Assembly: GCA_001939145.1 (NCBI GenBank)
Contig: LSRX01000804.1
Coordinates: 113,416 to 177,415, forward strand
Source: Symbiodinium microadriaticum
Lineage: Eukaryota > Sar > Dinophyceae > Suessiales > Symbiodiniaceae
DNA: 64,000 nucleotides
Direction: 5' to 3'
Below are positions 45,207 to 57,002 of the stretch, piece after piece. The first letter of the stretch is position 1. Every line of letters begins with the position of its first letter. The notes under the pieces were generated by a model that was given only the letters and a program-made list of their open reading frames with translations, had not been told where the DNA came from and did not search any database. Position numbers and translations under genes: made by a program.

Positions 45207-45232
45207 CGAAGTTCCACGTCGCCTTGTGGCTC
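45207..45232 (-). CDS. possible micro-exon
   Basis: EPQGDVEL between GGCTACAG and GCTCTT, in the island between a CCCTAAA run (45170) and a TTTAGGG block (45280-45375). On the + strand AGTPGAQDGEGAK ending at GCAAAC nearby competes. Confidence 0.3.
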
Positions 45233-45728
45233 CTGTAGCCGGGACCCCAGGAGCCCAGGATGGAGAAGGAGCCAAGGCAAACCTGGGGTTTAGGGTTTAG
45301 GGCTTAGGGTTTAGGGCTTAGGGCTTGGGGTTTGGGGTTTAGGGTTTAGGGCTTAGGGTTTGAGGTTTAGGGTCCGTGTACTTTGTTTTCTTTTCAGTGT
45401 TTTGAGGGCTCTTTTCGTCCGCACGAAACTTGGGGTTAGGCTGGTAGCTTGAACTAGGTAGCTTAACCAAATCCTCCCTAAACGCTTGCAGACTGATCGT
45501 CGGGGCCGAGCGTGCTCAGTCGCATCTTCCAGCTTTGAACCCTGCAGCGCAGAAGCACAATGCAGGGACCTTAACATCTAAACAGGGCTTGGCGATATGT
45601 TATGGTTTGTATCAAGGAACCCTACATAGGAATACTGCTGCTAACGATTAAGGCCCCCGATGTTTGAACCTCCATAAAGCCTTTACAATGCTTACATTCT
45701 TTAAAACCCACACCCCTCGAACAAAAAC

Positions 45729-45817
45729 CTTGAACCCAGTCTGATACAGTCTTGGCCTGACCAGAAGACCGAAACATGTTAGTCATCTCCTCGGCACCGC
45801 CGTCCAAGAATCCCCAA
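45729..45817 (-). CDS. probable exon, 29 codons
   Basis: WGFLDGGAEEMTNMFRSSGQ then AKTVSDWVQ; acceptor TTAAAG, donor GTTTTT. Good composition and no competing frame of quality. Confidence 0.55.
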
Positions 45818-46267
45818 CTTTAAGCTCCAAGTGTGAATTTCGGAATTGTGCATGAATGCAGGCAAGTAAGTACACGTGCTACTTTGCAGCCTTGTGACTT
45901 TCTCACTGCGCATCTGTGTTTGCGTGTGTGTGTGTCATGTATGTCATCTCTGAAGCTGCACGCTACAGACTGAAACAGGCGCTCAACTTCTGACTGCTAA
46001 GCTGCGATGTGTGTTCAGGGTAGCCCAATCGGCGGCAGTCACAGACCGGACACCCAAACGAACCTGGCTGTATACATTCTTGCAACATGTCAATATGGGT
46101 GTTCACAAGCGGAACAGACCTGCGTGCATGTACTATACTATACCCCAACCGGAAATCAGAAAACACACGGACATCTTACAACCCAATCGAAAATCCTCAG
46201 CCCCCAAGCCCAAAAAACCGAAGACTTTCAAACTCCAAGTGCCCAAGACGAGCAGCGCTGAGCCATG

Positions 46268-46350
46268 TGGGTGCCAAGGCCAAACTCTCGTGGCCAAGAG
46301 TATCTGCGACCAGCTGCTGGATGACCTCCGGGAGAAAGGACGTCGACATC
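46268..46350. CDS. exon-like island, strand unresolved
   Basis: Plus reading GQTLVAKSICDQLLDDLREK; minus reading MSTSFLPEVIQQLVADTLGH after CTGCAG. Both look real; minus agrees with the neighbours. Confidence 0.4.
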
Positions 46351-46386
46351 TGCAGCCCAGAACCCTCAAGCACCAAACATGGATGT

Positions 46387-46497
46387 TGTAGGGGCCTTCA
46401 TTATTAGACTAGGGTTTTTCGCGCTCCTTTTTTGGAATAGTTAGAAGAAGGACCATTAAGGAATCAAATTGGGAACCAATTTAGGCTTCTATATGAA
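46387..46497. mobile_element. Family E element
   Basis: Left end near-consensus, right end diverged. Confidence 0.75.
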
Positions 46498-46782
46498 AAC
46501 CCGCTTGGGATGTAGGGTAAAAAGGTTTAAGGCATCTTCGCTCGGCTGGTCTACAGGCCTGAGTCTCAGGGTGAAGCAGAACCCAACAACAGTCCCGAGG
46601 TTTTTTTAGAGTTTAGAGTTCAGGGTTTAGGGGTTTAGGGTTAAGGGGTTTAGCGTTTAGGGGTGTGAAGTTCAGGGTTTAGAATTTAGGGGTGTCGCTT
46701 AAGGGTTGATGTCAAGAGGGTCGCTTTCAAGATTCCGTAGGGTTTGAGGTTCAGGATTCCTTACTTCTGTAGGGATAGTATA

Positions 46783-46892
46783 AGGGGGTTTCCGAAAATA
46801 GGGGGCCCTAATATAGTAGATACCCTAAATAGTAGGATCCTTATGATAAGGACCCCAAAATAAAGTACCCTAATTTTCGGAAAGCCCCATAA
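46783..46892. mobile_element. Family H-related element
   Basis: Arms GGGGGTTTCCGAAAATAGGG and complement; inner part shares GGACCCCAAAAT with Family H. Confidence 0.72.
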
Positions 46893-46992
46893 AGGTTTAA
46901 GACTTCGGGCTCGGAAACCGTTTTGAGGGTCCCCAGCCATGGTCAGCGGGGAGCTCTGCGCATGAACCCCATGGAAAGCTCTCTGAATTCGG

Positions 46993-47076
46993 ATCCTTTT
47001 TTGGGGTCCCTCTTGTAAGGGCGCCGTACTATTTTGGGGCCCTAAAGAGGGACCCTAATTTAGAAAATTTTCGCCA
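46993..47076. mobile_element. Family H-related element, half
   Basis: Contains GGGTCCCTCTTGTAAGGGCGCCGTAC-type core; abuts exon candidate 47069-47146. Confidence 0.68.
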
Positions 47077-47146
47077 TGCCATCGGCCACCCCAAGGCCCC
47101 TGTCACGCTCGTTTTGCATGCCTTCAAGGGAAGACTCTGACCCATT
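47069..47146 (-). CDS. probable exon
   Basis: NGSESSLEGMQNERDRGLGV then ADGM, acceptor TTTGCAG; a GC donor (GCGAAA) follows the last Met. The frame would reach a stop about 10 nt later inside a Family H repeat, so the splice is more likely. Confidence 0.5.
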
Positions 47147-47407
47147 CTGCAAATCCCGCTGTGTGCTGGCGACACATCTGAGATGTTATTGGGAGCTGGG
47201 CACTTTCAAGACTCTCGTTGCTGGCTCGCGTCGTTGTAAGCCGGATGGCCGCGCCGATGGCAAATCCTAAACCCTGAACCCCCAAAGGCCCCAGATCCTA
47301 AACCCTATAGGACCCTGAATCCTGAACTGAACCCCCCAAAGGAGCTCTTAAAGGACCCTAAACCCTAAGCCCTAGAGACCCTAAAACCCCCCGAATTAAA
47401 GGAGCTC

Positions 47408-47500
47408 TACCATAGGCCCCTAAGTAGTTCCCTTTTTGGGAAACCCTATAGGATTCTAAATATAAACCATAAAAAGGAAGTACCTAGGGGCCTGTGGGTA
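47408..47500. mobile_element. Family B element, CCCCTAAG subtype
   Basis: Second copy of the subtype seen at 29864. Confidence 0.83.
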
Positions 47501-47560
47501 GATAAAGGACCCTGAGGGTCTGCAATTTAGGAGCCTGCAGGATGGCACAGGCAAGCAAAC

Positions 47561-47616
47561 CTTGCTGGCAGTCGTCCCAAACCACAGCCAGCGGTGCGTG
47601 GCTTTTTCCGGTGCTC
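47561..47616 (-). CDS. probable exon, 18 codons
   Basis: APEKATHRWLWFGTTASK between TGCGAG and a GTTTGC donor. The + strand offers DGTGKQTLLAVVPNHSQR with a P-loop-like start and a GTGCGT donor; minus is preferred only for agreement with its neighbours. Confidence 0.42.
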
Positions 47617-48021
47617 CTCGCACTAAGGGTAGGATAATGTAGAGACTTCTACTCTAAAACCCTAAACCCTGAACCCTAAAGCCTAACCCTATGAGCAGGG
47701 TTCCGGGATTCGGAGCTTCAGAACTCGGGCTTTTTATCTAAACCCAGAACACAAAAGCCTGCTATACTCTACTATACTATAGCTGTTCTATAATTATGAT
47801 ATAATATAAGAAAATACGATGTAATGTAGTATAGTATAACATAATATACCATACTGTGATATACGATACCTGTACTGCTGATGATTATAATACATTACAA
47901 TATAGGTATACGGCGTTAAAGATATTCACTGCCGAGCCGCAGGCCTGGTAGAAGGCCGTACTTCCTCCACATTCCTCCGCTGCCGCAGCGTCGAACTCCA
48001 AACGCAAACAATAATAGGATG

Positions 48022-48130
48022 TACCCATAGGCTCCATAGTAGTTCCTCTTTGTGGTTCATATTTGGGATCCTACTAGTATAAGGTAAGTAGGTAACCCGG
48101 AAAAGGGAACTACTATGGAGCCTAAGGGTA
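48022..48130. mobile_element. Family B element
   Basis: Intact ends; centre expanded by about 12 bp (CTAGTATAAGGTAAGTAGG). Confidence 0.84.
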
Positions 48131-48220
48131 GGGTTTAGGGAAAAACATTAAGGTTTGCAGGGCTTAGGGTTGATGGGTTTTCCTGTTTCGGGTTTAGGGG
48201 GTTTAGGGCGCTAAAGTGGC

Positions 48221-48327
48221 TCTGTTGAGATGATATAAAACGTGCATTACCCATAAGACGGAATATACCATAACTCCCATGGCTTTTGTCCTTAAAAGGT
48301 AATGCAGGATTTATACCATCAACAGTA
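48221..48327 (+). mobile_element. Family A element
   Basis: Forward copy; left end diverged (TCTGTTGAGATG), right end intact. Confidence 0.8.
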
Positions 48328-49086
48328 GTATAGAGGGCTTTGCCGGCTCTGTAAGGGTTTGGAGGTTGGGGAAGATTGTGGGCTCAGGGGTTTAGGCTTC
48401 TAAGACCTGGTTCTTGAACCGGTTTTGGGGCTTAGGGGCGTGGGGCTGCTATCAGATTCGAGGATTTAGAGCTTTAGAGTGTGGCGGCTATATCGGGCCT
48501 TACGAGGCTGCGCCAATTTGCTGTGCAGAGGCTTAGGGCAACTGGGCTCTCAGGCCAACTTCGAGGGCCCAGCGAAGGGGACCCGGATTCGGAGAACTAC
48601 CCCAAGCATGAAACGATTAAGCCCAGAGTGCTCAATAAGTACGACTCAACACTGCCACACAACGGGCATCGGAAACTGTTCAATGGTTCGGGCTTGGACG
48701 CTCACACCTGAACATGTTTAACCCGACCCTGGCCTGCACCCCTAAACCCCAAATCCCAAACTTCAAACCCTAAATCCTAAACCATAAATCCCAAACTTCA
48801 AACCTAAACCCTTAACCCCCCCTCTCAGGGTTCGTCAAGGCTCGATGCTCGAAATGCACGGCATTGGGCGAGTGTACCGCATCGGAGAAGATCAGGTTCC
48901 TTTGTGTCGGTGCACTTGGTTTCTATTACTACCATTAGTATTCCTACCATTGCTATTACTACTATTGTTATTATAATGTTATTATAAGTATTATGTCCCG
49001 CAGGGGGTTTCTTGCTGTTCCGAGGCTCAGGTTCTGTCCAAAAAGGTGTTGACCCAGGATGCTCCAGACGTTTTCCTGGTCTTCAC

Positions 49087-49195
49087 CTCTTGATGGCAGC
49101 ATCTCAGAAATCGCGCCCCGATCTTTAGGGTCGTTCAAGGTGCCTCGGCTGGCAAGTCGGATGACGGGCATCAAGACATCGGAAACAGTTCTAAG
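49087..49195 (-). CDS. exon of unknown gene, 36 codons
   Basis: LRTVSDVLMPVIRLASRGTL then NDPKDRGAISEMLPSR, joining in phase to the exon at 49340-49585 across a 144-nt GC-AG intron. Donor GTGAAG, although the frame stays open further (GEDQENVWSILGQHLFGQ), so the exon may be longer. Confidence 0.65.
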
Positions 49196-49339
49196 CTGTT
49201 ACCGTACTATACTTTGCCAGCCTGCAGATGCCAGAGATGGCACTCACTATGCTTGGGCCGAGCTGTTAATTGACAGGACTGTGCGATGAGAGAAAGCTGC
49301 AGTTCATGCATAGCTGCAATTCCAATCGCCAGCACTTGC

Positions 49340-49585
49340 CTTGGACACTCGGTGGATACAATCACGGAAGTCCGCCTGGCGTCCATCAACAATCGTCCCC
49401 TGTAGATACCAAATGCTCCGTGAAATGTTCTTCTTTACAAACTCCTGCAAGCGCTGCCGGTGAGTTCCATGCCGAGGCCAGTATGCAAACATATGTTCAT
49501 GGCTGTCCCGCCCGCAAGAGAAAGGCCGTACCATGCTCTCCAAGTTCTGCGAAGCGCAAGCCCAGTCGTTGCTCCAGGTGGCTTC
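49340..49585 (-). CDS. exon of unknown gene, 82 codons
   Basis: The longest convincing exon. It reads EATWSNDWACASQNLESMVR at the start, HEHMFAYWPRHGTHRQRL in the middle and ADFRDCIHRVSK at the end, with acceptor GGTCAG before G and a textbook GCAAGT donor. No family recognised; the Cys/His/Trp-rich middle could be structural or catalytic, which I cannot tell. Confidence 0.7.
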
Positions 49586-50089
49586 CTGACCTTACGGGGC
49601 GAGCGGTCGCTGTTTCTCGCCGATGTGACCCCACACCCTAAACCTGAAGCAAAGCCCGAAGCCCCAAACACCCAAAATCCCGGCCACTCGCGTCTTCTGT
49701 CTTGAAGGGCCCATGTACCCATCTAGGATGAAACCTTAAAGGAACCCTTTCAAACCTATACCTTAAAGTACAGCAGGAACCCGAATATGATATAAAGTAT
49801 ATATTCCTTCAGTCTTGTAGTACCCTTCTAGAAACCCTTCTCGATCCCTTTAAGGAACCGTTTGAGGTATACCGGCTGGGGCCTCTCCGAAGCCCCGGGG
49901 CCCTGAAGCCTTCACTGCAAAGGCTGGAAAGTTACGTGTCGCAGAATTTAGGGTTTAGAGTTTAGGATTTAGGGTTTAGGGTATGGGTTTCAGGGTTTTG
50001 GGGCTTAGGATTTAGAGATTTAGGCATTCCCAGCCCGTGTACCTGTGCAACCAACACGTTGGCCTTTAACGGGCCACGGTATATAGACC

Positions 50090-50134
50090 ATCTAGCAGTC
50101 TATCTATCGGTCTGTCTAGCTATCTACCTATCTA

Positions 50135-50166
<32 letters not shown>

Positions 50167-51540
50167 AGTATCTATCTGTCGATCTATCTCTCTACCTATA
50201 CCCTACCTATCTGTCTACCGACCTACCTACCTACCTACTCACCTATCTATCTATCTATCTGCCTATCTATCGATGAATCTATCAATCTCTCAATGTATCT
50301 ATCTACCTATCAATCTATCTATCTATCTATCTATCTGTCTCTATCTATCATGTGTCTATTTATCTACCTACCTATCTATCTATCTATCTATCTATCTACT
50401 GTATCTACTGTATCTACTGTATCTACTGTATCTACTGTATCTACTGTATATCTAGTCTATCCTTCTATCTGTAAGTATATATATATATATATATACATAC
50501 ATATACATATGTATGTACGTGTGTGTAGACATGTTCACCACCCATATCTGTGCACATACATACATACATACATACATACATACAGGCATGCAGACATACA
50601 TGCAGGCATGCATACATACATACATTCATGCATGCATACATGCATACATGCAAACATACAAACATACAAACATAAACACTTACATACCAATACAATACAA
50701 TACAGTACGTTACATTACATAAATATATGTACATATATATGTATATATATATGTATACATGTATCTACACACATATATGTTGTGTTTGTTTATGCGTGTA
50801 GGTCGTTTTGTAGTTGTTGTTGTTTATCTGCTTGCGTACACCAGCAAGGAGCAAGCAAGCAAGCAAGCACGACAACAATAGAGCAAGAACGCAGGCAAGC
50901 CCACATACATACACACAGGCATACATACATGTATACATACATGCATGCATAAACAACTACATAGATACATAAATACATAAATACATACATACATGCATAC
51001 AAATCTACTGTACATGCATACAAACATGCATACATGCATGCATACATACATACACACGTACATGCGTACATACGTACATATGTATATACATACGTACGTA
51101 CATACATTATACATACATATATATACATACATACACATGTATACAAGCATGCATGCATGTATGCATGCATGTATGTATGTATGTATGTATGTATGTATGT
51201 ATGTATGTACGAGTGTATGAGTGTATGTAGGTATGTATGTATGTACGTATGTACGTACGTATGTAGGTCTGTATGTATGTATGTATGTATGTATGTATGT
51301 ATATATGTTTGTATGTATGCATGGATGCATGCATGCATGCATGCATGCATGCATGCATGCATGCATGCATGCATGCATGTACGTACGTACGTACGTACGT
51401 ATGTATGTATGTATGTATGTATGTAGGTATGTATGTATCTATGTATAAATGTATGAATGTATGTATGCATGCATGCATGTATGTGTATATGTATGTATGC
51501 ATGCATGTAATATATGCACATTCATACACAAACGTACATT
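50090..51540. repeat. 1.45-kb compound microsatellite
   Basis: CTAT units 50095-50400, TACTGTATC units 50397-50450, CATA units about 50555-51140, then TATG units about 51150-51530. The CATA and TATG halves are complementary. The long open frames here are artefacts. Confidence 0.96.
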
Positions 51541-51688
51541 AAACACGAAGGTACGAAAGAAAACCTTTTGGGATTCCCCCAACCCGCCGACAGCGGCCAT
51601 GGGGCGTTTCCCAAACCACAGTCGCTCAACAGCCGGGTTGGGTGCCTCTGAGCTAAGCAGAGATTGCCGGGGTTCTCCACTTCCCTAA

Positions 51689-51776
51689 ACCTCTAAGGAC
51701 TCCTATTTTAAGGCTTTTGGGCCCAAAGTCAATACTATAGAAGGCTTCTGGGCTATTTCGAACCTTAGGGCTTTAG
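51689..51776. mobile_element. Family F element
   Basis: Core TTAAGGCTTTTGGGCCCAAAG with both arms. Confidence 0.75.
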
Positions 51777-52174
51777 GGATCGGCAAAGTTATAGACTGCA
51801 GGGCCCCTGAGGCTTACACGCACGTCTTACAAGGCTGAAGCGGGACTTGTATTATCACTCGCGCAAAACGTTGCAAGGCCGTGCAAGGATTTCAGAAGGT
51901 CGTAGACCGCTCAAGCTTACCAGCGGGCTGTGGGAGTTTTGCCTTCAGGACCTGGGCGTAAAGCTATTCCTCTCGAGCATTGCCTTGAGCAGTGTAGGGT
52001 TTTAGGGTTTAACTAGGGTTTGTGTTCAATGTTTGCTTCTTAGGTTTCGGGCTTAGCATATCGAGTTTCCGGGCATGAGTCTAGGAGATTGAGCACTTAA
52101 GACCTACCCTGCCCGACATCCCCGCAAAGATTGCATCACAAAACGCACCAAGCAGGGACACAAAGCGAAAGTGT

Positions 52175-52200
52175 GAGACAGAGCGCGAGAGAGAGAGAGC

Positions 52201-52231
<31 letters not shown>

Positions 52232-52340
52232 CGAGCGAAAGAGAGAGAGAGAGAGAGATAGAGAGAGAGACAGAGCGAGCGAGCGAGCGAGCGAGCGAGC
52301 GAGGGAGGGAGGGAGGGAGGGAGGGAGGGAGGGAGAGCCA
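52175..52340. repeat. GA-rich microsatellite (GAGA, GAGC, GGGA)
   Basis: Pure purine tract of about 160 bp in three sub-blocks. Confidence 0.95.
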
Positions 52341-52498
52341 GAGAACAGACAAAAAAAGATTGAATCAGACCTACTCTTGTTTCTTACATGGGGAAGACTC
52401 CCACCTCCACATCCATGGCCACAGCCAACCATCCACGATCACCTGAAGAAGCATCTCAGGTCAGGTCTAGACCCGGTTAGATCGAAGTCTAGGGAGTT

Positions 52499-52592
52499 AC
52501 CCTAAGGCTCTAAGGACTCATATTTGCAAGGCCTTTCGCCCAAAGACCATACTATTCAAGGCTTTTGGGTTCTTTTGTGCCTTAGGGCTAGG
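52499..52592. mobile_element. Family F element
   Basis: Full copy abutting the unknown-gene exon at 52637-52712. Confidence 0.77.
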
Positions 52593-52636
52593 TTTCGAGT
52601 CGTGTCCCTGCATTCGTCGAAGGAGCTGTAGAGTTC

Positions 52637-52712
52637 CTGCAGAAGCCGTGTCTGCGCGAAGAAGTGGCGCAGGTGGGAGCCCCCGATCTCCAGATAAGTG
52701 AACCCGTGACTC
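52637..52712 (-). CDS. exon of unknown gene
   Basis: Continues the exon at 52941-53026: after completing a split Arg codon it reads SHGFTYLEIGGSHLRHFFAQ, then TRLLQ. The 3' end is either a GA donor at 52637 or further on, as the frame stays open (ELYSSFDECRDT). Strong coding composition. Confidence 0.65.
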
Positions 52713-52940
52713 CTGTTGATGCACGGCATTGCAATTTAGGGTTAGGCTATTTTGCTTGAGAGTTTTGGTGATTGGGGCTTTCCTGTTTTGAAGGAGCTTT
52801 AACCACAAAACCCTGAACAACAAAGTCCCCAAACCCCCTTCAACCCCCTAAACCCTGAACTCCTTAAACCTCCCTAAACCCTGATAGAACCCTTGAGCCC
52901 GAAGCTCTCCAACCCCCCCCAAACCCAGCAAACAGAGAGC

Positions 52941-53026
52941 CTGCGGATGCCCGGGATCGTCAGGGATCGGAGCGCAAGGAAGCCGAGGAAGTCGTGGAGG
53001 ATTGGCCCAGACGACGTCCAGTCGAC
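52941..53026 (-). CDS. exon of unknown gene
   Basis: VDWTSSGPILHDFLGFLALR then SLTIPGIR plus two bases of an Arg codon finished in the next exon. Acceptor CCGGAG before G, GC donor (GCTCTC); the 228-nt intron is largely CCCTAAA-like repeat. The coding phase across the intron supports both exons. Product unknown. Confidence 0.68.
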
Positions 53027-53595
53027 CTCCGGCCACGGTTACCTTATGTTCATAATGAGGAACCCTATAGCCCTAAACCCTAAACCCCGAATATTACTTT
53101 AGGCCTTCAGGGTTTAAGCTTCAAGTTTGCATGTGTGCTTCAGGCTAGGTTTCAGGGTCTAGGGTTAAGGGGTCAACAAGTTGGAGCTGTACCTTTGAAG
53201 TAAGGTTGCAGGGCCGCGGGCTGTACAATGCTGCTTCGGGAAGTAGGTCTAGGGTTAAATGCATCAGACCCTAATCTCTAAACCTTAAACCTTTCAATCC
53301 TTTCAGACTTGTCTAGATTCGGGCCCCTGGTAAAGTAGGAGACTGCCGTCTCCCCCACCTGTTTCAAGATGTAGTCGTGCAAATCGAGTCCGTTACCTTA
53401 GTCCAGGTGGCGTCGATGTTCGAACGTGGGACAGCTGCCAAGCTGTGCATGCGTATGACTTAGTAGAGTAGTGAGTGGAGCCTAGTCACGAGAGCCATGA
53501 ACCTTGCTAGTTGACGCCTAAAGTTGCCGGAAAAGGGCGCACTACCGGCTGACAGGATTTCTGACCCGCTATGACAGATTCTGGCATAGTGCAGC

Positions 53596-53910
53596 TTATG
53601 AGCAGCGCCGCAGCATGTTTGCAAAGTTCACGGATTGGTCGATGTATGCTTGAGGTCCCCAGTCGGGGATCACATTGCGCGAGTGGTTGTTGAACAAGAC
53701 AATACGCTCCATCGTCCAAGAACCATGCCCATCTTGAATGCAGTGACTGGCCGGTACAGAGAACCCGAACACGACCAACGCAAAGCCAAATCGCAGCTTT
53801 TGTCGCGAAGGGTCTTTCGACTTCAGCAGGCCCCTGTGCACGGAAGCATTGTGCAAATCCACAGCTCGCAAAAAGTGGTGTGATGGGAACACATCTCCAG
53901 CCGCAAACAT
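53596..53910 (-). CDS. possible long exon or terminal exon
   Basis: A 104-codon open frame: MFAAGDVFPSHHFLRAVDLH near the start and WGPQAYIDQSVNFANMLRRC at the end, just before a stop. The opposite strand is open too, but with poorer composition. No family recognised. Confidence 0.5.
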   Translation of the reverse strand: MFAAGDVFPSHHFLRAVDLHNASVHRGLLKSKDPSRQKLRFGFALVVFGFSVPASHCIQDGHGSWTMERIVLFNNHSRNVIPDWGPQAYIDQSVNFANMLRRCS

Positions 53911-54214
53911 GCTCGCCGAGATGCTACTCCGCTGACAGGTTGAGCCACCGAAAGGTGCTGAACCATCGCATCATGCAGCAGTAGCTCAAATCAACCCGTC
54001 GTACTCGCTCCCATGCAGCAGATTTGCTTGGGGACACAAGTGCCCCTGCCCTGCACGCTACCATCGATTACGCTTGAAGTTCGCTGATTTATCGAATCGA
54101 ACCTGTAGCCAAGAGAGCCCGGTCCTGCGAGTAGAGTCGAGTCGGAACGCCTTCCCTAGCAGATTGCCTAAACACAGCCACACTCAGGAACAGACACACC
54201 TATACATATCGCAA

Positions 54215-54435
54215 GGCAGCCAGGCAGACAGACAAACAGACGGACAAACAGAACGGTTAGACAGACAGCCAAATGCACACACGCCCACACAGATACACGC
54301 AGATAGATAGCGAGGTAGGTAGGTCGGTAGGTAGGTGGGTAGATACATAGATAGGATAGGGTAGATACGCCGATGGATAGGTAGATATAGATCGATCGAC
54401 AGATAGATAGACAGATAGACTGATAGATAGATGTC
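54215..54435. repeat. ACAG and GATA microsatellite
   Basis: ACAGACGG-like units followed by GATA/GGTA units. Confidence 0.92.
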
Positions 54436-55268
54436 TAGCGAGCCCGAAAATGCAAGCCTCGACAGGGGAGGGATCTGCTTTTTCCAATCGATCAGCGCAC
54501 GGCCCAGTTGTCGTAGTCCTTGTGCTGCTGTCCATGTCGTCCGCCCACACGTCCTGGACATGGAGCCCGAAACCCAGACGTCAATTAGTTTCGTAGCTAC
54601 TCATGCTGCTAGACCCCGAATCCAAGAACTCAACGTGAGAAAAAGCTTGCTCTTGCAAGGAGGCAGGATCAAATCCTCGTGCGATCTCTTAAGCGCAGCT
54701 TGCTTTCTGGTGATGCTGTAGGGACTAGCATGCTGAAGGTTAGGGAAGAGTCGGGAGTCGGAAAAGGATATAAAAAACAGTAGTTGCCGAACACGAACAG
54801 GTTCCTCAGCCCCTCTCTAAAGTGCCTCTACGTAACTGCATAAATGCATGGTAGGCCCAGCTCAACAGTAGTTGGGCTAGTAGCAGTTCTGCTATAGGCA
54901 AGTCTCGAAATTTCTTAACCTTCAACCTTAAACCTTGACTGCCAGAGCCCCGAATCCCCTGCACCCGAAGCTCAGGGCGAAACACCCCGAAAGGGCTCAC
55001 AAAAAGACGCACATCTCCAGACCTCCTATTAGAAGGCAAGCAGCTCAATTTTGTTGTTTTGACATCCCTTGTAAATGCCGACAGGCAAACACAAACACAA
55101 AACATGTAACCTAGAGCCTTATACCCCAAAGGGCCCAAAGTACCTATATCGTAGAATGCAGGGTTTCTGCGTTAGGAATTCCTATTATGATTTGGGGAAG
55201 TATCCCCCCATAACAGTACCGGGGACCCCTTGGGTACACACATGTTTCAGCCTGATGGTCCATGTGAA

Positions 55269-55366
55269 TACCCAGAAGCTCCATTTTAATTCCTTTTTGT
55301 TGTGGCTGATGTTTAGGATCCTATAAGGTAATCCCCAAAACGGAACTACTATGGAGCCTATGGGTA
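55269..55366. mobile_element. Family B element
   Basis: Right end intact, left end diverged. Confidence 0.8.
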
Positions 55367-56459
55367 CATAGTATACACTTGAGACTTCACGTACTCCCCT
55401 GTCTGTACAGCTAGCTCAAGGCCCGAAGTGTGCAATATACATATAGCGTTTTTAGGCCTTAACAATAAGATCAGGAATTTTGAGTATACTCTCTCTCTCT
55501 CTCTATTTATATATACACACACTGTAATGCTGTAGTTACTGAAGTTGTGATAAGGAACCCTAGAAGGAACACTATTCATACATATCTGCATGGTCAGAAA
55601 TGCCAAGACGGCTCCTCGTCGACGATCTTTCCTGACCTTCCACCAGAACCCTGCGGGAAGGGCTTAGGATGTTAGGATTACGTGTTTCCTGGGGTTAAGG
55701 GTTCAGATGTTACTGCAAAGATGTAGGGGTTGCATGCAGGGGTTAGGGTTTAGGATTCTGGGCTAGAGTTTGGGGTTGATAGAGAAGTTCTGTTTATTTG
55801 CGGTTTCTGGTCTCTCCAGCGGCCTCAACCAGTCGTACTCAGGCATCCCAGAACCACTGCTGCTCTGCGGCGTTCCTTGGCTGGACCGAGTGCATAGGGT
55901 GTGAAGCCAGGTAGGTCTCTTTTTTTGTTCTATAGTCAAAGAATCAATGAGTCGGCATGACGGCATATCTAATACCACGTCAAACAAATAGAGGAGCCCT
56001 GCAAGCAATCACCAACATCTCGCGTAGGTTGCGCATCCAGGGGCACGAATGGCACAAACCCGATCGAAAGCAAGTGGAAAGCCCGGTGCAACCCAGGTGC
56101 TCCCGGCACTTTGCAAAGCCTGGGGCAGCCCCTAAACCCTAAACCCCTAAACCCTCTGTCAGAGAGGTGGGGAGATGGTCTGAATTTTCGCTTGCTCGTT
56201 TTGTCCAGGGCTTTAGGCTTCAATATTTAAATGCCAGTCGTTCCGGTCGTAGGATCCGGGGTTCAGGTTTGCGGGTTTCATGTCTGGGTTTCGGGTCTCA
56301 TGTCTGGGTTTCGGGTTCAGGGTCCATGGCCTAGAGGGCAGGGCTTGGGGCTTACGCTTAAGGTGCAAGCTTCGTAGGCTCTTCTAGACCCCACTGTACT
56401 AAAGCTGAGTATCGGATGGAAGTTCGAAGCTATAGCAGAACCCTCCTGCAACCCTACAC

Positions 56460-56935
56460 AAACCGTGAAACGAACCCTTCTAAGCAACCCCTAAGACCTA
56501 AGACCTCGGACCCTTCAAGGAACCCTTAAAGAAACCTTGTACACAGAACCTATACAGAACCCTTCAAAGAAGCCTTAAAGAAACCCTAAACCCAAAGCCC
56601 TGACAGAACCCAAGCCTGAAAGAAACCCCGAAAGGAACAAGGACCCCTGAAAGAAACCCTTAAAAAGATAAGGAAGCCTTACAGAAACCCTGAGAGAAAC
56701 CCTTGAACAAAACAAACAAAAAACACAAGGAATCCTGAAAGAAACCCTGAAAAAGATAAGAAAACCTTACAGAAACCCTGAGAGAAACCCTTGAACAAAA
56801 CAACAAAAAACAAGGAAGCCTTAAAGAAAAGAACATACGGAAGCCTTACAGATACCCTTAGGGAAACGCTTTAAAAACAAAAAAACAAGGAAGCCTTAAA
56901 GAAACCCTTAAAAGGAACCCGAAACCCTAAAGGGA
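56460..56935. repeat. degenerate tandem array of GAAACCCT-type units
   Basis: AGAAACCCTnA units organised in a longer repeat of roughly 90-100 bp (for example near 56665 and 56755) with A-rich spacers. Distinct from plain CCCTAAA. Confidence 0.75.
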
Positions 56936-57002
56936 AAGGCTCTCCGCCAAGAGGCCCAGCTTGAACTTCGAAGCTCCCAGTCTCACTTCGAGGCATTTCC
57001 TG

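Noticed and set aside
50059-50952. A 297-codon open frame, the longest in the window
   Set aside because: It lies entirely in tetranucleotide microsatellite and encodes low-complexity YLSIYLS/YIHTYIH peptide; the overlapping minus frames at 50790-51529 are the same artefact.
54090-54140. A tRNA, suggested by GGTTCGATTCG on the minus strand
   Set aside because: No matching acceptor stem or A box could be found.
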